DNA of 64,000 bases, taken from assembly GCA_037893245.1 (NCBI GenBank), contig JBAIAA010000074.1, positions 3,658,001 to 3,722,000 on the forward strand, given 5' to 3'. The position numbers and the translations under genes were made by a program. Every line of letters starts with the position of its first letter. The stretch's first letter is position 1. Below, one piece after another: positions 44,401 through 54,479 of this stretch. Origin of the DNA: Crossaster papposus (lineage: Eukaryota; Echinodermata; Asteroidea; Velatida; Solasteridae). The notes below the pieces were generated by a model. The model was not told where the DNA came from. It made no database searches and worked only from the letters and a program-made list of their open reading frames with translations.

Positions 44401-45842
44401 TGTGAGGCAGTCAATGAAGGATATCAAAGAGTGGTGGTCATCTGCAGGGATACAGACGTGATGCTACTTCTGGTGCACTTTTTATCTTCAAAAGCAACAG
44501 AAGTTTGGATGATCTCTGGAACGGCAAAGAAGCGCAAATGTTATCCAATAATACATGTGTACATGCAGTATCTGAGAGACTCGCACAACCTGTGAGGGAT
44601 AACCTGCTTAGCTTTCATGCCCTTACAGGATGTGATACAACCTCCTCCTTCCATGGCCATGGGAAGAAAATGTGCTGGAAAATCTTTGAGAAGCAACCAC
44701 TACTCGTCAAGGGAATTGGTTGTGATGGAGAACTTGCCCCCATTGAGCAGTTTGTATGTCACCTATACGGTGCACTTGAGCAGCCATCCATCAACCATGC
44801 CAGACTCCAACTCTTTAGTAAGGTGAAGAAGGGTCTGGAGATGTTACCGCCAACAAGAGATGCACTGGAACTTCACACAGTACGCGCCAACTACCAGGCA
44901 AAGATTTGGTTTCAGGCAGACCAGGAACACATAGATGTCCCATCTCCTCTAGACACAGCAGCTTGGAAGAACGAGTCAGGTTACCTGGAAGCTGTCTGGA
45001 CAAGACTACCCCCTATCCCAGATGCATGTCTTGAGCTAGTTTCCTGTGGATGCAAATCAAAGTGCAGGACATCCCGATGCACTTGCTTCAAAAAGGACCT
45101 AAGATGCACTTATGTCTGCGGATGTGACGCAACTGACTGCAACAACCCAGCTGGCCAATAGACTCGTAAACTAATTTTCCATTCTGTTATTGTGAGCAAG
45201 CTTAGATGGGCACATAATTATTCTGATGTACAAAGAAAAAAGTGATGCACCCTGCCACAACGAAATAATTGTCAAAGTGCCATGTCAAACTATAAAACCA
45301 CTACACGTTTAAATGTACTTCGTTCAAATTTACTTGTTTTATTACATCCTAACATTATATGAAGATGTGGTATGGAATTTGTTGTTATATCAAAAACTGC
45401 CTGGGTACCTTTACCTTGGAAAAAAAAGTTGTTTGAAACAAATATATGCACCATTGAGACAGGGAGAGCAAACAACTTCGTTATTCTTAAGATATGCACT
45501 TTTTGAGAAATCACCCTTTTAAGTTTCATTTTGCTATATATTTGTGTACAAGATCAAAGTTTATCCGTTAATTTCATAGGTTTGGTGTATCAACATGAAG
45601 TTAACAATAACTTTTATGGGTAGATCTATCAATTGCGGTTAAAATTTGCACAAATTTTGAAAATACTGATTTTTGACCTTATTTGACCTTTTGACCTCAA
45701 AATGACCTTAAAATTCAAAATCAAGCGTGGCATCCACCCTAATCATCTCCCTGATTCCATGAACAATAGATCTAGCATGGATGCCGGCCATTAACAAACA
45801 ATGCCGTCCAAAGTGTATTTTCACACTTTGGCTGGCCTACTA
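41445..45842 (+). mobile_element. 4.4-kb DNA transposon with about 500-bp terminal inverted repeats (Academ-like)
   Basis: The left end TAGTAGACCAGCCAAA is matched by TTTGGCTGGCCTACTA at the right. Inverted similarity continues inwards to about 41940 and 45330, including GGCATCCATGCTAGATCTAT, GGATGCCACGCTTGATTTTG, AGATCTATCAAT and CTGCCTGGGTA. ATA flanks both ends, compatible with a 3-bp target duplication. It carries one long decayed frame (42232-45161) with a FEN1/XPG-like nuclease region and a CXC-like tail. Academ transposons are described as having XPG-type nuclease and Cys-rich parts and short 3-4 bp duplications, so this is the best family guess. It cannot move by itself now because of stops and a frameshift. 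Confidence 0.8.
42232..45161 (+). pseudogene. Decayed transposase/nuclease of the Academ-like element
   Basis: About 970 codons, no introns visible, broken by TAG at 42673, TGA at 44356 and a frameshift at about 44553-44575. The N-terminal part has HTIITADQPLYSRGKELVW and FLMGGLHVCFNFLKAIG, possibly part of an RNase H-fold transposase core, with EAFSAMLPWLTIYDHSNYAR and QVPADQATEWMNR downstream. From about 43920 follow FEN1/XPG features: VLIDGHALIQALG, VVFDRYIGESSIK, HEEADTRLILHACEA, VVICRDTDVMLLL and LLSFHALTGCDTTSSF-GHGKK. Their acidic residues sit where the metal ligands and H3TH motif of flap nucleases lie. The C-terminus is Cys-rich (CGCKSKCRTSRCTC, CTYVCGCDATDC). The first ATG is only 280 bp inside the left repeat, so an N-terminal region may be missing. 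The assignment rests on motifs alone. Confidence 0.75.
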
Positions 45843-47489
45843 ATATGCTCTGTTCCTTGAACAGACATATTTCTAGTTTTGTTTGTTTTTAATTTGAATT
45901 TGCAACAGCAAAACTAAATTGTTTATTTGGCTGAACAATTTCTTTTACATGTAGCCAGATCATAAATCTATGAGCATATCTAAATTTGTCTTTCAAAAAA
46001 TGAACAAGTTACATACATGAACAAAGCAGATAATTGGGAATTGAAAAAATTCAGTCATACAGAACAGCAGATGAACAAAACATTCATTATACCTTTGAAA
46101 TTCGAACAAAATTTTTCTTGGATAGTCTTGAAGCGAAAGAAGTTTCTCAATCTTATCACAATTTACAGAAGCATGTACATGATCCTGTAGTGATATGGGC
46201 CTTGACAACTTGCAATTCCATGATCTTCACGTGTGTGAGGCATTGGCCGTATGCAAACTATTTTGTGTGACTTATTACAAACTACATGTACTTAAAATGT
46301 ACAGTGGTTGGTTTGTGTACTTACGGCAATATTGTTTTTTAAGAAGATGTAGTTAAAATGTAATTTCTCTTACAACCATATGTTTTCTTACAGCAGTGTT
46401 TTCCCTTTTTCTAAAGTTTTGTACTTTCTTACTTTTGTATCAAATTGTGATTCTTAATTTCAATTTTTTTAACTCTTTTCCTTTCTTATTCAATTAATGT
46501 GACAGGATTGGTTATTTTTAATAGAATGAAAGGGGTCAGGGGTCAGGGACAGAATTAGCTTAACTAAAAAGACTACTTTTGGTATTCTGTTGTTTCTGTT
46601 TCATGTATTCAGAGAGTAACTGTCAACCTCAATCCTCCAGAACTTTAATGGGAATGTGCACGTTCCCTGGGAAGTTGGGATTAATTTACTGCCTTTGAAA
46701 TTATCCAGGTATTCTTCCAGAATAACTGCCAATATCTTCTGTTTTTGTGTTTTTTCTTAATTTTTTTTAAATTTCATATTTTTATTTTAAAATTAAGTTT
46801 ATTGTGGTTTTCCTAACCCTAAAGGGTATAATTTGTGTTTGTTTTTAGCATTTGACATTTTGTACAAATCATGAAAATCTTGTATAAAATCTTGTAAAAA
46901 TTCTATATTTCAAATGGTTATGTAGGCTAGAATATTGATCACAATTTGGCAGAATATTCCCAAGATGTTTATAAATATAGAAGAAACTTTTGTATTGGCC
47001 TATTTCCAACAATCGACCAACAAAAAACAGTGGGATTTTGTGCGTACCTATGCATCACGGCCATTTTGAAGGGGTATTTTTGTTCTCATCAAAAGCAACA
47101 GGAGAAGTGGGATGGACCTCACAAGGGAAACAAATCTGTTGTCAGACTTTGTGTTAAAGGATGTTGAACGAAAGTGTTGATGTTTAAAGTCTTGTTTTAC
47201 TGCAGCGGGTAATTAATTGATTTTATTTGAATTAATTGATTTTAGGCAGAAACAATAGTACAACAAATCATCATCTTGTTGTGTGGCACTATTGAGAAAA
47301 CAAATTCTGTATAAATAATAATAATAATATATGAGTAGTTCTGGTTTAATGTACATAGATTAGTAGTCAAATACATTAGTTCAGGGATTTATAAGTAGTA
47401 TCCATCGAGATGATTAGGTAGTATTGCTTTCATGTTTTGTTCAGATATCATAATGCAATATCTAGTGCATACCACTTTGTTATATTTGT
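45843..47489. other. No gene seen
   Basis: AT-rich intergenic DNA between the transposon and a cluster of MITEs. Short open frames show no domain. (AAT)n near 47310. Confidence 0.4.
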
Positions 47490-47853
47490 TAGGTAGGATA
47501 CACCAATGATAATTGCTTGAATTATCAGGATTTGGGGGGTTAAATTTATAGTAAATATCGTTTAACTGACCTGTCCGAGATTTTACAGTCATGGATCAGG
47601 ATGCTTAGAAAAATGGCGTATAGTGTACATGTTTACCCTGCGCAAGGCATTTGTTATAGGTTTTTGTGTTTTTGTTTTTTCAATCGCCATCAGTTTTTCG
47701 GACCAATTACAGGGTACATGTACATATTTAGGGCAACCAATTGGCTGGATGCCTAGAATCATTATTTACTTTCGAATATTAAAGTAAGATATTTTTTAAT
47801 AATTTGGTAGTAACATTTTTCAATATTTGCAAATGGTGTATCCTACCTTTAAG
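47490..47853 (+). mobile_element. MITE family D copy
   Basis: Left end AGGTAGGATACACCAATGAT, right end AATGGTGTATCCTACCTTTAA. Shared inner words: AGTAAATATCGTTTAACTGA and GATGCCTAGAATCATTATTT. Confidence 0.85.
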
Positions 47854-47882
47854 AATGTTAAACTAAAATCTTACATGTTCTA

Positions 47883-48043
47883 TATGTGACCCAGCACGAG
47901 TAAATGAGACACTTTGCGGCAAAAATGAAAAGTGAGATTTTGATTTCATCATTTAAAGCTAAACAAACTTTAAATAATGAAATCAAAATCTCAATTTTCA
48001 TTTTTGCCGCAAATTGTCTCATTTACTCGTGCTGGGTCACATA
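47883..48043. mobile_element. Hairpin MITE family A, copy 2
   Basis: TATGTGACCCAGCACGAGTA and its complement bound a palindrome of about 160 bp. The loop AAGCTAAACAAACTTTAAAT is like copy 1. Confidence 0.88.
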
Positions 48044-48125
48044 ATACTGATTATACATTGTCTAAATAAAAATGCAAACAAATTATAATGGAATGCTACA
48101 CGTAGAATGTGTAACCAATATAGAT

Positions 48126-48538
48126 AATATGGGTATGGTTCGAAGCATACATCTTTCCACTTTCAATTGCACATCAAACGTCTAAATCTGATAATGTTTG
48201 ACAATTATGAGTAATTTCCCAAGCAAGGTCAAATTGACCAGGGACCAAGTATTCAACAATTTTGTTTGGATGTGCAAGTGTTGCAATATAGATAAGCTGT
48301 TGGTGTTTATCCGTCCTGAAGCTAAACATATTTAATACGTAATCTTAATTATAAACATGAATTTTATTTACTGGGTCATTACAGTTTTTGCAATCATACA
48401 CACAGAGACAAGAAGGCTAACTTTGTCCCATGGTCAATTTGACCTCTCTTGGTAAATTACTCGTAACTCTGTCAAAGGTTGTCGGATTTGGACGTTTGAT
48501 ATTTCATTTTAAAGTTAAAAGTGTAGCTTTCAAACCAT
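48126..48538. mobile_element. TIR element between two hairpin MITEs
   Basis: The left arm 48126-48240 (CACATCAAACGTCTAAATCT, GTCAAATTGACCAGGGAC) is matched by the right arm 48420-48538 in inverse order (GTCCCATGGTCAATTTGACC, GATTTGGACGTTTGATATTT). The right end abuts hairpin copy 3. Confidence 0.75.
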
Positions 48539-48698
48539 ATGTGACCCAGCACGAGTAAATTAGACGCTTTGCGGCAAAAATAAAAATTGAGATTTTGATT
48601 TCATCATTTAAAGTTAAACAAGCTTTAAATGATGAAGCCAAAATCTCAATTTTATTTTTGCCGCAAAGTGTCTCATTTACTCGTGCTGGGTCACATAT
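48537..48698. mobile_element. Hairpin MITE family A, copy 3
   Basis: TATGTGACCCAGCACGAGTA and its complement, with the same AAAGTTAAACAAGCTTTAAA type of loop. Only 0.5 kb from copy 2. Confidence 0.88.
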
Positions 48699-48907
48699 AT
48701 TCTCTGTTGGTTGAATATTTTATGTGTAGCATTGCATGATTTTTGTTTGCATTTTAGAGATTTAAAAAAATGTATTTTTGAAATTTTATTTGGTACTGCC
48801 GATTGCCATTGGTGCCTAGTAAATGTAATTATTGTACCAAAAACTTCGATTATATTTTTGTAAATATTTGAAATCGTTTCTTTGGTACATACATGTGTTA
48901 AAAAAGA

Positions 48908-49498
48908 AAAGGTAACCAATTTTCAAATTGATATTATTGCAAAACTACTGAATTTTTTAGAAAAAGACAAATGTCTGTGGAAAGGGTAGAATGCCCTCTG
49001 TCCAATGGCATAAGGTTCATTATGTCATTGCCATGGATGGCTGAACAAATAAGACATTTATGAAAGGTACTGAAATCAGCACTGTGACAAGATGTTCCTA
49101 CTTGAGTGACAAAGATCAGGCAGGTGTTTTTAAGGACAAATTATTTTGCTGTTTGAACACATTGTGTGATGACAGGAGGGCCTTCGATTAATAATTTGTT
49201 CTTATTCTTTTCTTTGTGGTACACTTACCCGACAAATTTAAGGTGATGTGTCCTCCACATGGCCACTATTCCTGTTGATGCATAATTGGCATCTTCGTCT
49301 CATGTCTCTTACTTGCCTGCCTTACGATCCCAACAGTGCTGATTTGTGTACCTTTCATAACTGTCTGTTTGTTCAGTCATCCATGACAATGACATAATTA
49401 ACCCCATATCATTGGACAGATGACATTCTAACCCTTTCCCTTTTTTTAAAAATATTCAGTAATTTTGCAATAATATGAACTTGAAAATTGGTAATTTT
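48908..49498. mobile_element. TIR element with about 190-bp arms
   Basis: Left arm words CCAATTTTCAAATTGATATT, GTCCAATGGCATAAGGTTCA and AATCAGCACTG recur inverted on the right as CAGTGCTGATT, CCCCATATCATTGGACAG and CTTGAAAATTGGTAA. No open frame of note. Confidence 0.75.
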
Positions 49499-50599
49499 TT
49501 TATTTAGAGATGTCCTATATAACAGGACTCCACCACTGCAATCGAATAAAAAAATTTAAAAAGCAATATTTGTAAATTAACTTTGGTGGAAACTGTTATA
49601 CATGCTCTATTTTCCTTTCATGAAATTTTACCGTATGTAAATAAGAGGGAAGGCGATTTTGTTTTTTCTGTCTTGGACCTAAATTTAAATATGAAGCATT
49701 TGTTACTTGTAAAGATTTAGATCTGTGAATGCACAAGAATTGCACAAGAACATGCATCCCGCTCTTTAGAAATACACCGCAAATTATTTTTTTATGTCAC
49801 CTCAATATACAGTAATACATGTGTTCTTGTCTTGCATTACGATCGAGGATCGAAACACAAAATGGAACAAAGGATCCTCGATCGACGGTGCAAGCGCTAA
49901 GCAATGGGGATTGGGTTAAGTAAAGGAAGAAAGGAAAACACAATATCGATCCTCGGTCGTTATGTGGTTCACGACTGCGTGTACACACATGTGTACACAC
50001 ACAAAGTCAATTTGTAAATCATACATCATTAATACATTTATGACTAGTTTCTGGTGACTTTCTGTATGATTCAGTGCTCCACAGCGCTTGTAAAAATCCC
50101 TGTTTTGCTGTACATGCTCCCAAACCAAAACACCTCAATATTTTCATATTTTTTCAAGGCTAAAATAAATGTTCAGTTAATGTACATTCTACAAGGTTAC
50201 ATTGTTTTGTAGCAGAATAAATATCCTAAATATACAATGGACTTTTGGGCAGAGCTTTGGTCGTCGTCGTAATAAAGTCTGGGTCTGGGGTGATTGTGAG
50301 CGAACAAAATGTAGTCTCATCATTAAGGCACATGGCTCTCATAGACAGTCAATGTGAATGGCACATAAACAATAACTTTCATGCACATTTGTGAATATGT
50401 TAAATACAATTTTTATTTTAGGGGGAGGGATCTGCCCATTAAAACAATCTAGAAGCACAAAACAACAATGTGATTATTCCTTAAAATTAGACAAGCATAA
50501 AAGTTTGCCACTGCATAATTCACACTGCAAGAAACTTTCTCAAAACTGCTTAGAGATTTAGAGCATTAACCCTAACCCTGCCAGACGCAGCACAGTTTG
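49499..50599. other. No gene seen; probable 3' UTR and flank of nocturnin at the right side
   Basis: AT-rich DNA. ATCGAGGATC and GATCCTCGATC words near 49842-49882 make a small inverted repeat. Candidate minus-strand poly(A) signals (TTTATT on the plus strand) occur near 50415. Confidence 0.35.
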
Positions 50600-50657
50600 T
50601 CAAGGATCTCTAGAAGGTTTAAGCCTTGAAAGTGCCTCAACTTGTGCCAGCTGGACT
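50600..50657 (-). repeat. 58-bp copy of nocturnin coding sequence in its own 3' flank
   Basis: The plus-strand words TCAAGGATCTCTAGAAGGTT and CTCAACTTGTGCCAGCTGGA match 51248-51305 inside the nocturnin last exon with about two differences and the same orientation. Neighbouring sequence on both sides differs. Confidence 0.85.
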
Positions 50658-50901
50658 TCTCGTGCGCTTTGATGCATTCGGCTGTTAACACCAGTGCATA
50701 AACGACCACAGTTTAAGACTATTGAGAGCTAATCCCCATTGAACAATGCCAGAGATGGATTCTGCTGCATTGGGTGACCAGAAACTCTGAGGCAGTTTGA
50801 CCTTGAGAATTGTTACCTGATGGATCTTGTTACACTGGCCAGGGTTGTCACTTTGACAAATGGTTCATGTTTCCCAGCCAAAATACCCTGGAAGGATTGG
50901 A

Positions 50902-51737
50902 TTAATCCCTGAATGAAAAATCAGCCACAAGTGACAAGTGATCCGACGGGTATTGGTAAGATGGTAGTCGGCCCTTTCCAATGTCCTCTTCTGAGGGCAA
51001 CTGTAAAACTGTGACAGGTTGTAACTGTTTTTGGGAGTACCACACATAGTCTATGGTGTGACACACCTCCCCAGCTGGGCGGATCTTCCAGGTTGTGTAA
51101 GGAGGCTCCGAGTTGCCGTCTTCACTAAGACACTTGTAGACACTTTCCAGTGACAACTTGCTGGCCTCAAAAGCCTTGTAGACGTCCTCAGTCGGCTCGG
51201 CATTGAAATCTCCGCAGAGTATTACTGGGCAGCTGCCGGCTTGTTTCTCAAGGATCTCTAGAAGGTTTAAGCCTTGAAGGTGCCTCAACTTGTGCCAGCT
51301 GGATTTGGCTTTAAGATGAGTGGTGCCGATGAGAAATTCCTTGCCATGTTGCTGGGTGGGGGACTTGCATTTCAGCCGCAGCAGGACTGCCACCTGATTA
51401 GTAGGCCACGCGCTTCCCTGATCCTCAACCTCTAGGACGGGACACATGCTACTAACCAGGGAGAACTTCTCTGATTTGAAGAAGACGGCGCAACCATCAG
51501 GGCCATTGTGGTTGATGCAATTCACACACGGGGAGTCCGGCTTAGGTTTAAAGATTCCCTCGTAACCCACCCTCTCCAGCTGCACCTTGAAGAAGTCCTG
51601 GAAGTGATCAACTTCCTGCAGGCAGACGATGTCTGAGTCGTAGGTCAAGATCTCTCGGAGGCAAGAGATGCGTCTGGTGTCCCACATTAGGGCCTCGGAG
51701 GGACACTTGATGAAATTGTCTGCTCCTTTGCTGAGTG
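50902..51737 (-). CDS. NOCT: Nocturnin last coding exon (most of the catalytic domain)
   Basis: Starts after CTTATCCAG at the high end and stops with TAA at 50904-50902. It contains the metal-binding Glu (LQEVD), the GDFNAEPTE loop and the SDH motif. All are intact, so the enzyme should be active. A 58-bp part is duplicated just outside the 3' end. Confidence 0.94.
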
Positions 51738-54331
51738 CTGGATAAGACAAATGGGTTGTTGTTATTAATCTGGTTCAAGTAGATAGGGGATGCTTCATTA
51801 TTTGTACCAGACCCGATACTGCTACAGTTCTTGGTGTTCACAACTTCCATCGGTTGATCATACACTTGATCATTACACTTGTATCAGTATCATAACCACC
51901 CTGAGTCCATCAAAATCCATTTCCTGTTTTGGAGGATTTTAGCGGATTCAGGATACCTCCATATTGAACCAACTGGAGGAGTGTGATGGATTGAGGATTT
52001 TAAGCCTAGCATTACTGCAGGAGTGTGACGGATTCAGGATACAGAAATTCAGTTGATGGACTGTAATGGACTCTATGGAGAAACGCACTGCAATTTTGTG
52101 TATGCCACCTAGGTATCCTGAATCCGTCACAGTCCGTCACATTGTGACCGTGTTTCTATTAACAATGCCGCGATGTGTTGATCCCCCTACGACCGTACAT
52201 GTATGTGATTTAGCACTCGGCAGCGTGCGTAGTCTTGTTTGCAAGACGTTTTTCGCGATGCGGGGCGCCCTCTAACGTACACCGTAGACCACGCGCGAAT
52301 TACCGCATCGGCGGCCTACGCGCGCTGCATATACTGCGATTAAGATCGTCTTGCAAACAAGACTACAGCGTGCGCTGCATGACGCGTACAACAGCGATAA
52401 AAAGCTGGCCGCACTATGTGGCCTTTTTCTAAACGTTTTTTCGTCTACGTTCCGGCTTCATGCAATTCACCATCCGAACTACACAGCGCGGAGCATTCAC
52501 AACGACTGGAAAAAAGACTAGGGGGTGTCGCAATTAAGGATACCATGCACGCGATCGCTGCATGTGATGTACATGTGCATGCAGTTTATACTGCAGTGAT
52601 ACATGATATGTATCGGCAAACCTCGTGCGATATTGTGACTACTGGTTTGAATTTTTCATACATTGTTTGCGTGCAAGATAAACTCAAGTACTCAGCAAAT
52701 TCTTGCTTGGAATAGTGGGATCTTTCTAAGGCAACAAAATGACCCCTTTGTGGCGATGTACCTACACCGGGTGGCGCCTGGTGTTCTTCTGGGTGCGTTC
52801 AAGCATGCGCCTTATTCGGCAGTGCGCTTTATCTGTTGACGTTTGAAAAAAATTTGGGTGATTTTAGGGACCTGCGCCTTAACCGCCGTGCGGCTTTACC
52901 GCAGGAAATTACGGTAATAGTGCTGAAACCATCAATTTCAATACAGATGCATTAACCCTTGCTCTTGTTTATCCTCCAACGCACTTTAATATGCACCCCA
53001 AACAAATGCACACAGCTGGAGAGAATTGGCATGTACCACAACCATGCAGTGATCTGCCCTCATAGAGGAAGGGTTACACCTGAACACTGCTGCCACATAC
53101 AGCATTTTGTTTATACTGATATGATCAGACTCACGCAAGTCTCTCTGTTCCTTTGTTCCTTGGTTTTTGTTCTCTGCGCCTTGAACATCTCATCAAGGTG
53201 ATAATGGCACATTATAGATTGCCTATATTATTATTATTATTAAAGGTAGGATACACCATTGGTAATTGCTTGAATTATCAGGTATGGGTAGATTTGGGGG
53301 TTGAATCTTATTGTAAATATCGTTTAACTGACCTGTCCGAAGTTTTACAATCATTAAAGTTTTACAATCAGTTGTTCTTGAGCAGTTGTTCTTGTTGTTC
53401 TTTTTTTGTTTTCCCGCAATTGCTGACCGGCGATTGTTAATTTCTTTTTTATAAAACTCAATTTTTTGGAAAAATTACAGGATGTCTAGCGCAATCATTT
53501 TGCTAGATGCCAGGAATCATTATTTACTTTCAAATAAGCAAGATATTTCTTAATAATTCGGTAGTAATTTTTTTTCTATATCTGCAAATAAATGGTGTAT
53601 CCTACCTTTAAGTTAGTGCCTCATACACAATAACTCTACTGCTACATGTATGTTTAAAGGTTTATTCATACAACACTCAATAGACAGCAAAGTATTTCAA
53701 TTACAGATACTTCATGTACAGTATGTTAAATGATTAACCCTAACTCCCTCACCATTGTTATTGAACAATACAATTCCTTCAAAATCCAACTTCCTTTGTT
53801 GTGTAGGGAGTTAGGGTTAATGACTATTACCTGTAAAACATATGAATTTTTGAAAAGGCCTTGAGAAATTAAAAAGGGGGGATTTGGCTATCATCACTGG
53901 ATCTCTCAAACATTACCATAGGAAGTCAGAAAAGGGGAAACTTTTAAGAATTAATATTTTGGGTGCTAATCATCTTTACCAATACAATAAGCTGAAAAGC
54001 CAAGGACTCGGTTACATGTAGACAGCCGCCATACGAGCCTATATTATGACCATGGAGCACAGCCAAAGATCGATTGAAATTTGCTTACAATTGACTTACC
54101 GTCGGCAAGAATGTTCCACTGCATTACCCGTATAGTATTATTGTCTTGCCCCTCCGCTCCGTCCACTGCCTCCCCCGACTGCAAATGGAAGCTTCTTTTC
54201 AACCAAGATGACTGGTTGCTCTGTGCATTAATGCAGTGTTTTAATAACTCCTGACTGGTCATCTTTCCAGAAGGAAAACTGTCTAGAATATCGGAGTGTG
54301 CCATTGTATTTCGCGATGCCGTCTTTTCCAT
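50902..54331 (-). CDS. NOCT: Nocturnin (EEP-family phosphatase)
   Basis: Nocturnin is a circadian-linked EEP-family enzyme that removes the 2'-phosphate of NADP(H). It was earlier described as a deadenylase. Two coding exons: 54331-54100 and 51737-50902, phase 1 junction, donor GTAAGT and acceptor TCTTATCCAG on the minus strand. About 355 residues. The join reads RVMQWNILAD-ALSKGADNF, as in vertebrate nocturnin. Catalytic landmarks are present: QWNILA, CLQEVDHFQDFF, LIGTTHLKAK, ILCGDFNAEPTEDVYKAF, YTTWKIRPAGEVCHTIDYVW and YPSDHLSLVADFSF. The chosen start MEKTASRNTMAHSD lies just after an acceptor (ATCTTTCAG at 54336), so a non-coding upstream exon is expected at higher coordinates. Its head is divergent with NXT. 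A second start near 51750 would lack the catalytic Asn and is rejected. Confidence 0.95.
51880..52140. repeat. Repeats of the GGATTTTGGAGGATT family in nocturnin intron
   Basis: TTTTGGAGGATTTTAGCGGA, GGAGTGTGATGGATTGAGGA, GGAGTGTGACGGATTCAGGA and TATCCTGAATCCGTCACAGT form short direct and inverted repeats. The same vocabulary occurs at 37570-37640 and 60270-60530. Confidence 0.6.
52229..52365. mobile_element. 137-bp MITE with 9-bp target duplication (MULE-like)
   Basis: TAGTCTTGTTTGCAAGACG and its exact complement bound the element. The direct repeat CAGCGTGCG lies on both sides (52220-52228 and 52366-52374). A 9-bp duplication is typical of Mutator-like transposition. Located in the nocturnin intron. 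Confidence 0.8.
52375..53239. other. Nocturnin intron, nothing recognised
   Basis: Unique-looking DNA with short open frames on the plus strand and no domain. No inverted repeat longer than about 12 bp was noticed. Confidence 0.35.
53240..53611 (+). mobile_element. MITE family D, complete copy in nocturnin intron
   Basis: Left TTAAAGGTAGGATACACCA and right TGGTGTATCCTACCTTTAA with TTAA edges, 372 bp. The inner words TTTAACTGACCTGTCCGAAG and GATGCCAGGAATCATTATTT are shared with the other copies. Confidence 0.9.
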
Positions 54332-54335
54332 AACA
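54100..54335 (-). CDS. NOCT: Nocturnin first coding exon
   Basis: Coding from ATG at 54331-54329 to 54100. It encodes MEKTASRNTMAHSDILDSFP, a Ser/Gln-rich linker and TIRVMQWNILAD, which supplies the conserved Asn of the EEP fold. The acceptor is just four bases before the ATG. Further in-frame Met residues (MAHS, MTSQ) leave the exact start uncertain. No clear mitochondrial presequence is seen. Confidence 0.85.
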
Positions 54336-54403
54336 CTGAAAGATATACATGTAGTAATAACGCAAAATATTATAGGAAAAGAGACACACTCATGCAACAT
54401 GAG

Positions 54404-54479
54404 TGGTGCTCTGCGATGTCACAGGTTAGTGTATCGCGCACGCGACGCGACATACTGACCTGTGACATCGCAGAGCACC
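54404..54479. repeat. Inverted repeat related to the centre of the 58-59 kb foldback
   Basis: TGGTGCTCTGCGATGTCACA faces TGTGACATCGCAGAGCACC around a CG-rich loop. The same core occurs at about 58731-58795. It lies about 70 bp upstream of the nocturnin start exon and may be a short relative of that element. Confidence 0.7.

Noticed and set aside
51608..51865. Alternative nocturnin start near 51750 inside the last exon's frame
   Set aside because: It would lack the conserved QWNILA segment, which is found in the upstream exon with a matching splice phase.
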